A stretch of 64,000 nt of DNA from Oceanobacillus saliphilus (GTDB lineage Bacteria > Bacillota > Bacilli > Bacillales > Amphibacillaceae), in assembly GCF_023522835.1 (NCBI RefSeq), contig NZ_JALCZU010000010.1:1-64000 (forward strand), read 5' to 3'. The notes under the pieces were generated by a model. That model was given only the letters and a program-made list of their open reading frames with translations. It ran no database searches and was not told the DNA's origin. How positions within the stretch are numbered: the first letter of the stretch is position 1; each line of letters begins with the position of its first letter. Shown here piece by piece: positions 37,816 to 46,542 of the stretch. A program made the position numbers and the translations under genes.

Positions 37816-38418
37816 TTATATTACAAATTCTTCGCCCACCGTATAGGAATCATCAAGTACATAGATTCCTTTTTCTTGTGGCGTATTCGGCAGACCGAGT
37901 TCTTTTTGGGAACATATCATGCCATTGGATGGAACGCCCCTCAGCTCCGATGGTTTGATTTTCAATCCACTTGGCATTGTAGCACCAACTTTGGCAACTA
38001 CAACTTTCTGGTCTGCGTCGACATTTGGTGCTCCGCAAACGATTTGCAATGTTTCACCGCCTACATCGACTTGGCAAACACTTAGTTTATCTGCATTTTC
38101 ATGCGGCCCTTTACTTGTAACATACCCTACTACAAATTTCGGGCTCAAATCAAATTCAAGGGGGTCGTTTAAATGATTGGCTTCAAACAATTGTTTGATT
38201 TCCTGCAAAAATGCTTCCGTAAGCTTCGTTTTTCCTTTTTGAAGGTTATTCAAATGCTTCGAAGCTTCAAAAACATTATAGCCAAGAACATCTCCATCTT
38301 TTGTAGTTATTTTTGTAATATCTCCAAATTTTTCATGCGTAATTTCGTATCTGTCCCCGTCTTTAATAGGAATCAGTAACACGTCACCAATACCATCCGG
38401 ATTGTAAAATATATCCAT
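37816..38418 (-). CDS. ytpR: tRNA-binding domain protein YtpR
   Basis: A 200-residue protein with a C-terminal EMAP/OB-fold tRNA-binding domain (about 95-195: [43 protein letters not shown]). It resembles the N-terminal part of bacterial PheT without the synthetase. The frame opens at 38490, but AGGAGG before the ATG at 38418 ([11 protein letters not shown]) sets the start. The function is not established. It lies 10 bases after ytpQ in one operon. Confidence 0.9.
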   Translation of the reverse strand: MDIFYNPDGIGDVLLIPIKDGDRYEITHEKFGDITKITTKDGDVLGYNVFEASKHLNNLQKGKTKLTEAFLQEIKQLFEANHLNDPLEFDLSPKFVVGYVTSKGPHENADKLSVCQVDVGGETLQIVCGAPNVDADQKVVVAKVGATMPSGLKIKPSELRGVPSNGMICSQKELGLPNTPQEKGIYVLDDSYTVGEEFVI

Positions 38419-38428
38419 TCTTATCCTC

Positions 38429-39238
38429 CTAGCTATTTTCAGGCCTGTTTTTTGCAAGTATAAAGATCGGTTCCAGCTTTTTATCTTCATAGATAAAAGG
38501 CAGCGAAGTTATCGGAATACGGCCTTCTGCGAAAAACTTCATTGTCATCTGTGCCAAAATATCATAACCCATTTTATTCTGAATGTCAGCAAAAATAAGT
38601 ACATCCTGATGTGGCACGGAAACGGTAAGGTCTCCTTTGGCATTTGCCTTCATTTCTTCCAAAAACGCTTCATTCAATATCCGGCTGGCGTCATACCCGT
38701 CCTGTGTAGCTACAAAATAAAAGTCATTGTCTGCTACACTGTCATGTTTATAATCTACCGAAAGCGAGCGCACATTGAATGCCGCTATCTCATCAATTCG
38801 TTCTTTCGTCCATCCTTCTTTCTCGAGCAGTTCTTCATCAACGAGGCGATAGGATTTTCCTAAATCGAGGGCATAAAAAATTCTCGTCTCCGCTGTATGG
38901 TCTTTAAAGACAAGTTTGGCTCCTGCCTTTGTTTCTGTTGGGAAGGAAGGAGAGCGCATGACTGGGAAGATGTTCTTCTCCATTCCTGAAAGCTGATGAT
39001 CTTCATTCATGATTCTGAGCGCTTCTTTTACATGCTCTTCCAGCTCATCAATTGCCTCTTCGCCACGCTGGTTGTATTTTACAACCATGTTCGGCAATGT
39101 AATATTAATCCCGAGCTTTGTGTCCTTCCATTCGATTCGAAACGTGTCCGTATCACGGTTAAAAGAAGTATTGTAATTCTCGTTTGCAAGTCGTTCTTCG
39201 AGCATTTTTTTCAATTTGAAACTGGTCATTTTTGTCAT
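38429..39238 (-). CDS. ytpQ: DUF1444 protein YtpQ
   Basis: A 269-residue soluble protein of the YtpQ family, function unknown. AAGGAGG lies seven bases before the ATG ([17 protein letters not shown]). No known catalytic motif or membrane segment is seen. It lies in the ytpP-ytpQ-ytpR operon, the standard Bacillus arrangement. Confidence 0.9.
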   Translation of the reverse strand: MTKMTSFKLKKMLEERLANENYNTSFNRDTDTFRIEWKDTKLGINITLPNMVVKYNQRGEEAIDELEEHVKEALRIMNEDHQLSGMEKNIFPVMRSPSFPTETKAGAKLVFKDHTAETRIFYALDLGKSYRLVDEELLEKEGWTKERIDEIAAFNVRSLSVDYKHDSVADNDFYFVATQDGYDASRILNEAFLEEMKANAKGDLTVSVPHQDVLIFADIQNKMGYDILAQMTMKFFAEGRIPITSLPFIYEDKKLEPIFILAKNRPENS

Positions 39239-39267
39239 GTTGCTACCTCCTTAAAACCATTTGGAAA

Positions 39268-39585
39268 TTATGTAGATAACCCTTCGATAAACTGTACTAT
39301 TTCCTCTTTCGTTTTACGATCCTTACTGACAAATCGTCCTGTTTCTTTACCGTCTGTAAACGCTAAAAAACTAGGAATGCCGAAGATATCATGTTCCTGG
39401 CACAATTCAATAAATTCATCACGATTTACTTCAACAAATTGATACGCTGGGAATGCTTCCTCAATTTCCGGTAAGACCGGCTCGATGACACGACAATCCG
39501 AACACCACCCTGCAGAGAAAATGAATATAACCTGTTCATTATTTTTTAACTCGTTAAATTGCTCAACTGATTCTAAATGTTTCAT
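39268..39585 (-). CDS. ytpP: Thioredoxin-like protein YtpP
   Basis: A 105-residue thioredoxin fold with active site GWCSDCRVIEP and the cis-proline region GIPSFLAF. It probably transfers thiol electrons; the partner is unknown. The frame opens at 39639, but AAAGGA before the ATG at 39585 (MKHLESVEQF) and family length set the start. First gene of ytpPQR. Confidence 0.92.
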   Translation of the reverse strand: MKHLESVEQFNELKNNEQVIFIFSAGWCSDCRVIEPVLPEIEEAFPAYQFVEVNRDEFIELCQEHDIFGIPSFLAFTDGKETGRFVSKDRKTKEEIVQFIEGLST

Positions 39586-39757
39586 ATTAATCAACGTCCT
39601 TTCTAACACTATCATATCTTTGTTTTCATATTGATTCAATTATCTTGGATTTTTAGAAGGTAAATAATGTATTTGGTTGGTTGAAGCTCGTCTCGATAAG
39701 TCGTTATTGGTCGGGTGTGATGGCGAATCCCATCATTATTTCCGCAAACGAAATAAA

Positions 39758-39782
39758 AAGCGGTGCTATAGCTGCACCGCTT
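39758..39782 (-). terminator. Terminator of the lipoprotein gene
   Basis: A 9-bp stem (AAGCGGTGC with GCACCGCTT) is followed on the minus strand by TTTTTATTTCG. Confidence 0.85.
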
Positions 39783-39793
39783 AGCTCGCTTAC

Positions 39794-40303
39794 TTAATCC
39801 TTATCTACAATCGATTTCGCCAATTTCATTAGTTCCTCTGCATCTGCAGCCATTTTCCCTTTAGTAGTAAATGTTGTTATCTTCGCCCCACCAGCGCCAA
39901 TCTGCATTTCATAGCCTTCTCCTTCATCAGGAAGGATGCGGATATATCCAAAATGATTCTCATCCGCAAATGATTCAAGCACCAATGCATCTTCCGTGGC
40001 TGCTGCGTTAAAATTTAACTCACTTTCCGCTGGTTCAATCAGATTATTGAAAGCAATATACGTTTGGCTACCATCAACCAAAATGATATTGCTGTCATCA
40101 CTGCTTTCCACTTTCAAATGTGCAGGTATATAAATAGAATTTTTGTCAATTTTATAGTTTGTATCAATGTCAGTTTCATAATGGAAGATATGTTCAGCAG
40201 CTGCCGTTGCCTCAGAAGTTGCTTCTTCCTCTGATATTGTACAACCAGCCAGTACAAACGCAATAAACATTATTCCTGCAAGTATATATAAAGGATATTT
40301 CAC
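39794..40303 (-). CDS. Hypothetical lipoprotein
   Basis: A 169-residue secreted lipoprotein. The signal peptide YILAGIMFIAFVLAGC ends in a lipobox (L-A-G-C), followed by an acidic linker EEEATSEAT. The mature part is rich in Asp/Glu, with no recognised domain. Translation starts at GTG (40303) with GGAGG six bases upstream. The longer frame from 40405 lacks a ribosome site. Its place between ytpP and ytoQ is a local insertion. No function is claimed. Confidence 0.78.
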   Translation of the reverse strand: MKYPLYILAGIMFIAFVLAGCTISEEEATSEATAAAEHIFHYETDIDTNYKIDKNSIYIPAHLKVESSDDSNIILVDGSQTYIAFNNLIEPAESELNFNAAATEDALVLESFADENHFGYIRILPDEGEGYEMQIGAGGAKITTFTTKGKMAADAEELMKLAKSIVDKD

Positions 40304-40466
40304 CGTGACCCTCCTAACTAGTTCTTTTTTACCAATTTCCATCATACAACGAAATGGTAATTTTTTAAACAACGAACTAGTCAAATATGTATCATTCCTT
40401 TGCAATATTTATAAAATTGTTTACTATTAAAGATGGATACTATTATTTTATTTTGGAGGGATTTAC

Positions 40467-40907
40467 ATGGAATTAACGGTTTATTTAGCTGGACAAATCC
40501 ACGATAACTGGCGGGATCAGATTTATCAAATTGCAAAAGAGAAAAACCTTCCGCTTCAATTTGTGGCACCCCAAACCAATCATGATAGATCTGATCAAGT
40601 TGGAGAGGATATTTTAGGGGAACAGCCAGGAGATGTTTATAAAGATGATGCAGCATCAAGTGTGAATAATTTCCGTACACAAGTATTAATGAATAAATCG
40701 GATGTTGTCATTGCATTGTTTGGCGAAAAATACAAGCAATGGAACACCGCAATGGATGCAAGTGCTGCGATAACGATGAATAAACCAACCATTATCGTAA
40801 GACCAGAATCACTTGTTCACCCTCTAAAGGAACTGACGAATAAAGCGAATGTTACCGTTGAAACCGTTGAACAGGCTTTGGATGTTCTAGCATATATTTT
40901 TGAATAA
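40467..40907 (+). CDS. ytoQ: YtoQ-family protein
   Basis: A 146-residue protein with a nucleoside 2-deoxyribosyltransferase-like fold (starts VYLAGQIHDNWRDQI, later SDVVIALFGEKYKQWNTAMDAS). The family is conserved in Bacillus, biochemical role unknown. GGAGGG precedes the ATG. Monocistronic with a strong terminator. Confidence 0.92.
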   Translation: MELTVYLAGQIHDNWRDQIYQIAKEKNLPLQFVAPQTNHDRSDQVGEDILGEQPGDVYKDDAASSVNNFRTQVLMNKSDVVIALFGEKYKQWNTAMDASAAITMNKPTIIVRPESLVHPLKELTNKANVTVETVEQALDVLAYIFE

Positions 40908-40913
40908 GAAGCT

Positions 40914-40955
40914 AAAAAATAAGCTTGGGATTAGTTTGTCCCAAGCTTATTTTTT
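40914..40955. terminator. Shared terminator of ytoQ and the DUF84 gene
   Basis: A 17-bp stem (40914-40930 with 40939-40955) carries A and T runs on both sides, so it can act on both strands. Confidence 0.88.
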
Positions 40956-41004
40956 GCAAGTAAAAAGTACAAACTTCTTTACTTGTAAAAGTGCAACTTA
41001 GGAA

Positions 41005-41505
41005 TCAATACCAATACTCCCACTGTCCACGAAGCAATTTGACGACGTGGGAAAACATTTCCTGTCGCGATACAAGATCATTCGTAAAAATTCCAATTGC
41101 CCCTTCGTTTTTTCGGACCTCTTGTTTCTTCGCATAGCCATCCATCAGGTCACCGAGTTCTTTCCCATCTTTAAGCCCTTCTTCAATTTCTGCAGGCAAT
41201 ACAATTCTTGCTCCACTCCCAGTGAAAATATGGCCATCCGGAGTGACAAGTGCTCCCCAATTACATAAATATAATGGCTGACCGACGTACATGACCCCAC
41301 CTTCAAGTCCGATGCCAATTGCATTTTCCTCAGATTTCATACAATCCATCGCTCTGTTAATTGCCCCCTGCTTTGTTTCTTCATCTGAAAAAGGTTGTGG
41401 ACGAACACCGGATTCGACCTCCAATGATGTCACTTCAGCTTCCGGAAATATGTCTTTGACTGCCTCTATTTTGGTCGGATTTTTAGACCCAACGACAATA
41501 TGCAT
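41005..41505 (-). CDS. DUF84 inosine/xanthosine triphosphatase-like protein
   Basis: A 166-residue YjjX-type NTPase that is expected to hydrolyse non-canonical purine triphosphates. The fold signature MHIVVGSKNPTKIEAV is at the N terminus, with AIGIGLEGGV, CNWGALVTPDG and GAIGIFTNDLVSR later. The frame opens at 41535, but GAGGTGA before the ATG at 41505 sets the start. It follows ytoP after a hairpin. Confidence 0.85.
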   Translation of the reverse strand: MHIVVGSKNPTKIEAVKDIFPEAEVTSLEVESGVRPQPFSDEETKQGAINRAMDCMKSEENAIGIGLEGGVMYVGQPLYLCNWGALVTPDGHIFTGSGARIVLPAEIEEGLKDGKELGDLMDGYAKKQEVRKNEGAIGIFTNDLVSRQEMFSHVVKLLRGQWEYWY

Positions 41506-41523
41506 AACGTTCACCTCATAAAA

Positions 41524-41545
41524 CAGCTGCCCCAATAGGCAGCTG
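41524..41545 (-). terminator. Hairpin between ytoP and the DUF84 gene
   Basis: An 8-bp stem CAGCTGCC/GGCAGCTG is followed by TTTTAT on the minus strand. It lies only about 20 bases before the DUF84 start codon. It may end ytoP transcripts or reduce read-through. Confidence 0.6.
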
Positions 41546-41556
41546 CTGTATATTAC

Positions 41557-42621
41557 TTAATATTTTTTAATCTGTTCGACCGTATTTTTATCTGTTGCCT
41601 TAACAAGTTTTACGAGTAATTCTTTTGCTGCCGCATAGTCATCCACATGAATGATCGATGCAGATGTATGGATATAGCGTGAGCAAATACCGATCACTGC
41701 AGACGGGACGCCTTCATTGGACAGATGCACACTTCCTGCATCTGTCCCACCCTGTGAAACAAAATATTGATAAGGAATATCATTGGATTCTGCCGTATCC
41801 AGAACGAACTCACGAATCCCGCGATGGGTGATCATTGTCCGGTCAAAAATACGCAACAAGGCACCTTTCCCCAATTGACCAAATGCCTTTTTATCTCCAG
41901 AAGCATCATTTGCAGGGGATGCATCAAGTGCATAAAAAATATCCGGTTTTATCATATTGGCGGAAACTTTTGAACCACGCAACCCTACTTCTTCCTGCAC
42001 AGTAGCACCTGAATACAGTTGATTCGGTAATGTTTCATTTTGCAATTCCTTCAATAATTCAATGGACAGCCCACAACCATAACGATTATCCCAAGCTTTC
42101 GCAAGAATCTTTTTGCTGTTTGCCATTGGTTCGAACGGTGTTACAGGAACAACGCTGTCACCAGGTTTCACTCCAATTTTTTCAGCATCTTCACGGTCAT
42201 CAGCACCGATATCAATTAGCATATTTTTGATTTCCATCGGCTTGCTGCGTTGCGCATCTGTCAAAAGATGCGGTGGAATAGAACCGATCACACCAATAAC
42301 TGGCCCATTCGCTGTCATCACCTGAACACGCTGTGCCAGCATAACCTGATTCCACCAGCCACCAAGCGTCTGGAAGCGCAGCATCCCATTGTCGGTGATT
42401 TGCGTTACCATAAATCCAACCTCATCCATGTGTCCTGCTACCATAACTCGCGGACCTTTTCCATGTTTTACCCCAAATACACTTCCAAGATTATCCTGTA
42501 TGATTTCATCAGCATATTTTTCCAATTCATTTTTCATAAAAGAACGGACAAGATGTTCATTTCCCGGTGCACCTTGAAGTTCTGTAAGATTCTTAAATAG
42601 ATTTAGTGTATCCTGTTTCAT
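41557..42621 (-). CDS. ytoP: M42 family aminopeptidase YtoP
   Basis: A 354-residue di-metal aminopeptidase of the M42 (glutamyl aminopeptidase/tetrahedral) family, cytosolic. Metal ligands are visible in [12 protein letters not shown] (His, Asp), [10 protein letters not shown] (Asp), [12 protein letters not shown] (Glu) and [10 protein letters not shown]. The Ser/Gly-rich [13 protein letters not shown] is also typical. GGAGGG precedes the ATG. The order ytoQ-ytoP-ytzB-ytnP matches B. subtilis. Confidence 0.95.
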   Translation of the reverse strand: MKQDTLNLFKNLTELQGAPGNEHLVRSFMKNELEKYADEIIQDNLGSVFGVKHGKGPRVMVAGHMDEVGFMVTQITDNGMLRFQTLGGWWNQVMLAQRVQVMTANGPVIGVIGSIPPHLLTDAQRSKPMEIKNMLIDIGADDREDAEKIGVKPGDSVVPVTPFEPMANSKKILAKAWDNRYGCGLSIELLKELQNETLPNQLYSGATVQEEVGLRGSKVSANMIKPDIFYALDASPANDASGDKKAFGQLGKGALLRIFDRTMITHRGIREFVLDTAESNDIPYQYFVSQGGTDAGSVHLSNEGVPSAVIGICSRYIHTSASIIHVDDYAAAKELLVKLVKATDKNTVEQIKKY

Positions 42622-42770
42622 TTCGTTCCCTCCAATTTTGTAACTGAAAAGTTATTCTCGTTCAAAAAGAGCATGATGATGCGATTATATGTGATGTTAC
42701 CATTCTTTAAAACATCTTCTTCAGTATAACTGAAAATATCTAAAACTTTCCACTTATCACGCATGTATGA

Positions 42771-42800
42771 TTTTCAATTTAAAATATAATCCTGTATACT
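42771..42800 (+). promoter_or_regulatory. Sigma-A promoter of ytzB
   Basis: TTTTCA (42771-42776), 18 bases, then TATACT (42795-42800), 41 bases before the start codon. Confidence 0.55.
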
Positions 42801-42841
42801 ACTACTAAATACAAATAATCTTTTTTCAAGGGGTGGACCAT

Positions 42842-43156
42842 TTGAGCAGAAGAAAATTACTCCTTGCCGCTGCAGTAGGCGTTGCCATAGGATATTTGGC
42901 AAGAGAGCAAGTCAATCACTATCAAAAAGTATCACCGGAGAAAGCATTGAATAACGCGAAAGAAATGTTTAGACGAAAAGGACCAATCTCTGGTTCATGG
43001 ATTTATATGAAACCTGAAGAAATTGAGAAAAACGGTCTTCTCTACAGTGCATATCGTGGAGGAATTACCCGTAATATCGATGGAGAAAATAAACAATATG
43101 AATTTTATGTTGATATTGAAACAGGTGGAATTATTGAAACAAGGGAAACTGCATAA
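42842..43156 (+). CDS. ytzB: PepSY-domain protein YtzB
   Basis: A 104-residue protein with a short hydrophobic N terminus (KLLLAAAVGVAIGYLA), probably a membrane anchor. A PepSY-like domain follows (ALNNAKEMFRRKGPISGSW, EFYVDIETGGIIETRE). PepSY domains often inhibit peptidases. It starts at TTG 42842 behind AAGGGG; the in-frame GTG at 42833 overlaps the ribosome site. Confidence 0.85.
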   Translation: MSRRKLLLAAAVGVAIGYLAREQVNHYQKVSPEKALNNAKEMFRRKGPISGSWIYMKPEEIEKNGLLYSAYRGGITRNIDGENKQYEFYVDIETGGIIETRETA

Positions 43157-43247
43157 GCTTACATTGTTTCATTTATGGTCGCGTTACCAACAGAGCTTAT
43201 GCAATCGTTTCGCAAAAATGTGGCTGTCAGCAATCGTTAGCTCAACA

Positions 43248-43283
43248 GTTAAAAAGACTGGCTATTAAGCCAGTCTTTTTAAC
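43248..43283. terminator. Shared terminator of ytzB and ytnP
   Basis: A perfect 16-bp stem (GTTAAAAAGACTGGCT with AGCCAGTCTTTTTAAC) with a 4-nt loop overlaps the ytnP stop codon and serves both convergent genes. Confidence 0.9.
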
Positions 43284-44136
43284 TATATTCATATCTTTCT
43301 CTTTTAAGCTCATTCGTCTTCTCACCGGATTTATTGTATCTAACTGCCCGATAATAGGCATCATGATAAAACGTGTACCAGGCCTCTTTTTGGAATCCGA
43401 GGTCCAACCATTTTTCTTTCTCATGTACAGAACGGATTGGATAGTCGTCATATGCGAGCACCCATAGCTTATTCTCGTGTGCATATGTAGGCATAATATC
43501 GGCCATATGAATAAATGTTTCATCTCCATCTTCAAAAAGGATGATGGAATGGCCATCACTATGACCACTTGTATGTATCATCCGTAATCCATCTGCTATC
43601 TTTATTTCCTTTTTAAAAGGCTCAACCTGATTGACGATAGGCTTCCAGTTCATTTCCCAATATGAATTCACGGAGCGAATATTCGGATTCCGCATTTCAT
43701 TCCATTCCACTTCAGATGTATAGATGATGGCATTTTTGAAAACGGATTCATATGTATCCTCTGAAATCTTCTTCGTTAACCCACAAGCATGGTCATAGTG
43801 AAGGTGTGTCATCAATACAACATCAATATCATGAACCGTCAAACCTAATTCCTTCAATGACTGTTCCAATTTTGACTGCTCAAGAACCCCAAAGTTCCTT
43901 ATTTGCTTATCTGTTAATTTATCTTTGCCAATTCCAGAATCAATTAAAAAATTTTTCCCATCAATTTCTAGAAGAATTGGATCTGTTCGCAATTCTATCT
44001 GGTTCTTTTCATTAGGTGGATATTTATTCTGCCACAATGGCTTTGGGACGACACCAAACATTGCCCCGCCATCCAAATGAGTAACGCCACCATTTAACCA
44101 TGTCAGGCTTGCTCTCCCAACTTTCAATTTTTCCAT
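43279..44136 (-). CDS. ytnP: Metallo-beta-lactamase-fold lactonase-like YtnP
   Basis: A 285-residue metallohydrolase. The metal site is [12 protein letters not shown] (HxHxDH), with SGHSDGHS and an Asp-containing strand later. B. subtilis YtnP is a lactonase-homologous protein reported to interfere with streptomycete signalling; substrate specificity here is unknown. The ATG at 44136 (MEKLKVG) follows GGGATGGGAG and is preferred over 44154. Confidence 0.92.
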   Translation of the reverse strand: MEKLKVGRASLTWLNGGVTHLDGGAMFGVVPKPLWQNKYPPNEKNQIELRTDPILLEIDGKNFLIDSGIGKDKLTDKQIRNFGVLEQSKLEQSLKELGLTVHDIDVVLMTHLHYDHACGLTKKISEDTYESVFKNAIIYTSEVEWNEMRNPNIRSVNSYWEMNWKPIVNQVEPFKKEIKIADGLRMIHTSGHSDGHSIILFEDGDETFIHMADIMPTYAHENKLWVLAYDDYPIRSVHEKEKWLDLGFQKEAWYTFYHDAYYRAVRYNKSGEKTNELKRERYEYS

Positions 44137-44293
44137 GCTCCCATCCCCTTTCATTCCCTCTCAAGTTTAGCAAATAATGAATGTTATGCAAACTTCAATA
44201 TGAAGCCAGTACTAAATTTTCGTAAAATTACATATAATTACCTATACAAATATCCAGATTCATATTAATATTAATGTAATATTTATACAATTC

Positions 44294-44318
44294 CCCATGT
44301 TTCCTTCTTTGACATGGG
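44294..44318 (+). other. Leader hairpin
   Basis: CCCATGT pairs with ACATGGG around an 11-nt loop, 30 bases before the 44-aa gene. It has no T tail, so a role in leader stability is possible. Confidence 0.3.
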
Positions 44319-44347
44319 AGGTAAATAACTTTTAGGAGGTGGAGTAA

Positions 44348-44482
44348 TTGATTCAAATCGATTTAACAGTTGTTTATGATGGGAAGTTATACAGTACTAA
44401 CGTCATAACAAGCAGAGACACATCTGAAGAAGAAGTGATGCAACTGGCAATTTCGCAAGTTGAACAACAATGGAAAGAATAA
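44348..44482 (+). CDS. Small protein resembling BA3454-type stress proteins
   Basis: An unlisted 44-residue frame, start TTG at 44348 with AGGAGGTG six bases upstream. The product begins MIQIDLTVVYDGKLYSTN and ends QVEQQWKE. It has a short beta-hairpin-like front and an acidic helix, no signal or membrane segment. It resembles small BA3454-type proteins of Bacillus from memory only, so that name is tentative. A terminator follows. Confidence 0.6.
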   Translation: MIQIDLTVVYDGKLYSTNVITSRDTSEEEVMQLAISQVEQQWKE

Positions 44483-44486
44483 CAAA

Positions 44487-44517
44487 AAGTAGGCATCAGA
44501 AATGATACCTGCTTTTT
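44487..44517 (+). terminator. Terminator of the 44-aa gene
   Basis: AGTAGGCATC pairs with GATACCTGCT through two G-U pairs, followed by seven T. Confidence 0.65.
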
Positions 44518-44546
44518 TTCTACCCTTCACTTATTCAGCATTGCTT

Positions 44547-44657
44547 TCATTTCGATCCGCCTTTCTTTTTGGATTTTGTGCGCTTCTTTTTTTCTGCCTC
44601 AGATAATGGAGCATAATTTTTCATTTCTGGAATTGTGCCGTTGGAAACTTCCCTCAT
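44547..44657 (-). pseudogene. Possible small gene or frameshifted remnant
   Basis: The ATG at 44657 gives 36 residues (MREVSNGTIPEMKNYAPLSE and a Lys-rich tail), with no ribosome site. The same frame continues upstream without stop for another 18 codons and includes CSICKRGKFLF, a Cys pair resembling a zinc knuckle. It then ends at a TAA beside a run of seven A. A frameshift in that run would join it to an upstream frame. This looks like a broken or mis-started gene; unrecognised. Confidence 0.3.
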
Positions 44658-44948
44658 AAATAAAAACTTGCCACGCTTGCATATGGAGCATATCGACTTC
44701 TGTACTTCTGAAAAGTTTTTTTATCAATCCGACGTTGAATTTGATTAGGAATGTTAACTTATTTATTCGAATCCTGTCATTTCCCGTGTACAGAAACAAC
44801 AGACAATAAATAAAAGCAAACAAGATTGACTATTAGAAAATAAGGGACTGTCCAAAAGTATATACTCTACTCTTTTAGACAGTCCCTTTTTATAACATAC
44901 CATGGCTTGTAAGAGAACGAACTTTCTCGAAACTATCCTTACTAATGA
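44658..44948. other. Gap with terminator before the SDR gene
   Basis: Apart from the upstream part of the remnant and the terminator at 44842-44888 nothing is evident. A 74-residue minus-strand frame has no ribosome site. Confidence 0.4.
44842..44888 (-). terminator. Terminator of the SDR gene
   Basis: AAGGGACTGTC pairs with GACAGTCCCTT around a partly paired 25-nt loop. T-rich tails lie on both strands. Confidence 0.8.
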
Positions 44949-45731
44949 TTAGTATTTATAAGACTGGCCACCATCAATCGCAATAACTTGTGCATTAATA
45001 AATGTTGCATCATCAGACAGTAAAAACGCTACTAATTTAGCAACTTCTTCTGGTTTGCCGAAGCGTTTCATTGGGTTCACGCTAACAAATTCACGGCCGG
45101 CTTCCTCCCAATTTTCTCCTGCCATCTGGCGTAAAGATCCTTCCACCATGGCTGTCATTATGGCGCCTGGAGCAATTGAATTAATGTTAATCCCGAATTG
45201 ACCATATTCAATACCTGAATTTCTTGTTAAACCGACAACACCATGCTTACTTGCAGAATAACCTGATTGATTTCCAACACCACGGATACCACCAACAGAA
45301 GCTGCATTACAGATAGAGCCACTTCCTTGTTCCTTCATGACTTGTAATACATATTTCATTCCATAAAATACACCATTTAGGTTAATATCAATGACCCGTT
45401 GGAATTCTTCTGTTTCATAATCACCTGTTAAGTTTTGCTTTCCTTCGATACCGGCATTATTAAAGAATCCGTCAATACGTCCAAATTTTTCAACTGTCTT
45501 GTCAACATAGTTTTTCACTTCTGCTTCATTTGCCACGTTTGCAGGAACAATAAACACTTCTGCTTCTGGTTTTTCAGCAAGAATTTGTTGTTTTGTTTCT
45601 TCAAGCCCTTCTTCGTTTAAGTCAACAAGCGTTAGTTTTGCACCTTCTTTTGCAATTTGTAATGCTGCTGCTTGACCTAAACCAGCACCGCCACCTGTAA
45701 TAATTACTACTTTGTCATTAAATCTTTCCAT
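44949..45731 (-). CDS. Short-chain dehydrogenase, levodione-reductase-like
   Basis: A 260-residue NAD(P)-dependent SDR. The cofactor motif is TGGGAGLG (12-19) and Asp37 at the second strand end favours NAD. The catalytic set is Ser145, Tyr158 and Lys162 (SGYSASKHG). Segments such as NNAGIEGKQN, SVGGIRGVGNQSGY and LLSDDATFINAQV closely resemble actinobacterial levodione reductase as I remember it, so a cyclic ketone or diketone substrate is possible. GGGGTGG precedes the ATG. A perfect Rex-type operator lies 91 bases upstream, which would tie expression to NADH/NAD+ balance. Confidence 0.88.
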   Translation of the reverse strand: MERFNDKVVIITGGGAGLGQAAALQIAKEGAKLTLVDLNEEGLEETKQQILAEKPEAEVFIVPANVANEAEVKNYVDKTVEKFGRIDGFFNNAGIEGKQNLTGDYETEEFQRVIDINLNGVFYGMKYVLQVMKEQGSGSICNAASVGGIRGVGNQSGYSASKHGVVGLTRNSGIEYGQFGININSIAPGAIMTAMVEGSLRQMAGENWEEAGREFVSVNPMKRFGKPEEVAKLVAFLLSDDATFINAQVIAIDGGQSYKY

Positions 45732-45775
45732 TAAAATCCACCCCTTTTTCGTTTTAAAAAAAATGAATTATCGTG

Positions 45776-45781
45776 ATTATA
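45776..45781 (-). promoter_or_regulatory. -10 box of the SDR gene
   Basis: On the minus strand a TATAAT lies 45 bases before the SDR start. The -35 region (TTTTAA at 45799-45804) is weak, so an activator or a non-repressor position of the operator is possible. Confidence 0.4.
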
Positions 45782-45821
45782 CCTATGTAGTTATTCCCTT
45801 AAAATAAACGCAGGAAACATA

Positions 45822-45839
45822 TTGTGAAGTATTTCACAA
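45822..45839. promoter_or_regulatory. Rex-type operator 1
   Basis: TTGTGAAGTATTTCACAA is a perfect dyad of TTGTGAA-N4-TTCACAA, the known consensus of the NADH-sensing repressor Rex in Gram-positive bacteria. It sits upstream of the SDR promoter. Confidence 0.8.
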
Positions 45840-46183
45840 ACTACACTTTTATTTTAGAGCAATGAATTGGTCTTTGTCAACTAGAAAAAAGGTATCGGGA
45901 AGGCACAAAAGATGAATTAATAAAAAAATGAGTAAATTCATTATTAAAATTCTGCTGGTCTTGTGTTTTTAAAAAGAGCATTTATGAAATTGATTTAGAA
46001 AAATAAATAAATAAACCATGGTCGAATAAAGAGGGTTGGAGATTTTATTGATTCGAAAGTCGAGTTAAATGTAAATCTTCTGTACAAAATGATAGAAAAG
46101 ACTGAAACATTTTGCTATGATAATTGTTATACAAATTTTACATAAGGAGGAAAATTAAAAGTAGTTGTGACATATTATTATTT

Positions 46184-46201
46184 TTGTGAATTTTTTCACA
46201 A
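46184..46201. promoter_or_regulatory. Rex-type operator 2
   Basis: TTGTGAATTTTTTCACAA is again a perfect TTGTGAA-N4-TTCACAA dyad, on the symporter side of the gap, 157 bases before the small membrane protein gene. Confidence 0.8.
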
Positions 46202-46357
46202 CTTATCATTCGATCTAAGCTACAATTGCTTGAAATTTATAGAATGAATTGCCTTCCTAAAGATTAGAAAACTTGGCAACTGCCTAAGCCTTTGACCAGA
46301 TGCCTTACTTGCCAAAATAAACGGATATGTACAACTTAAAATTGCGGGGTGTTTTTT

Positions 46358-46540
46358 ATGAAAACCAACGAATTAAAATGGGCGTTACTCATTCTTGTCA
46401 TTATATTGCTAGCATACATCCTTCCATATACACTCTTTACCAATATAGCAAAATGGTATGGAAGCTTCCTCGTATGGTCTGTACTTGCAATCATAACGAT
46501 TATCATAAACTATCTGCTTACAAAGAATTGGGGTAAATAA
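46358..46540 (+). CDS. Small membrane protein paired with symporter (DUF3311-like)
   Basis: A 60-residue protein with two predicted helices (WALLILVIILLAYILPYTLF and FLVWSVLAIITIIINYLL). It immediately precedes the symporter, the arrangement of B. subtilis YhjC-YhjB and other DUF3311 small subunits. The ATG at 46358 has GGGGTG upstream. It probably stabilises or assists the transporter; the family assignment is by pattern and context. Confidence 0.7.
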   Translation: MKTNELKWALLILVIILLAYILPYTLFTNIAKWYGSFLVWSVLAIITIIINYLLTKNWGK

Positions 46541-46542
46541 TT

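Larger units (their letters stand above)
45732..46357. other. Long divergent regulatory gap
   Basis: Between the SDR gene and the symporter pair. It holds two Rex-type operators (45822-45839, 46184-46201) and a TATAAT on the SDR side (45776-45781). A GGCAACT-type repeat copy lies at 46273-46313. An AAGGAGG at 46143-46149 is not followed by a sensible gene. Confidence 0.6.

Noticed and set aside
46141-46246. GTG frame near AAGGAGG in the Rex gap
   Set aside because: Spacing to the ribosome site is too long and the frame runs through the operator.
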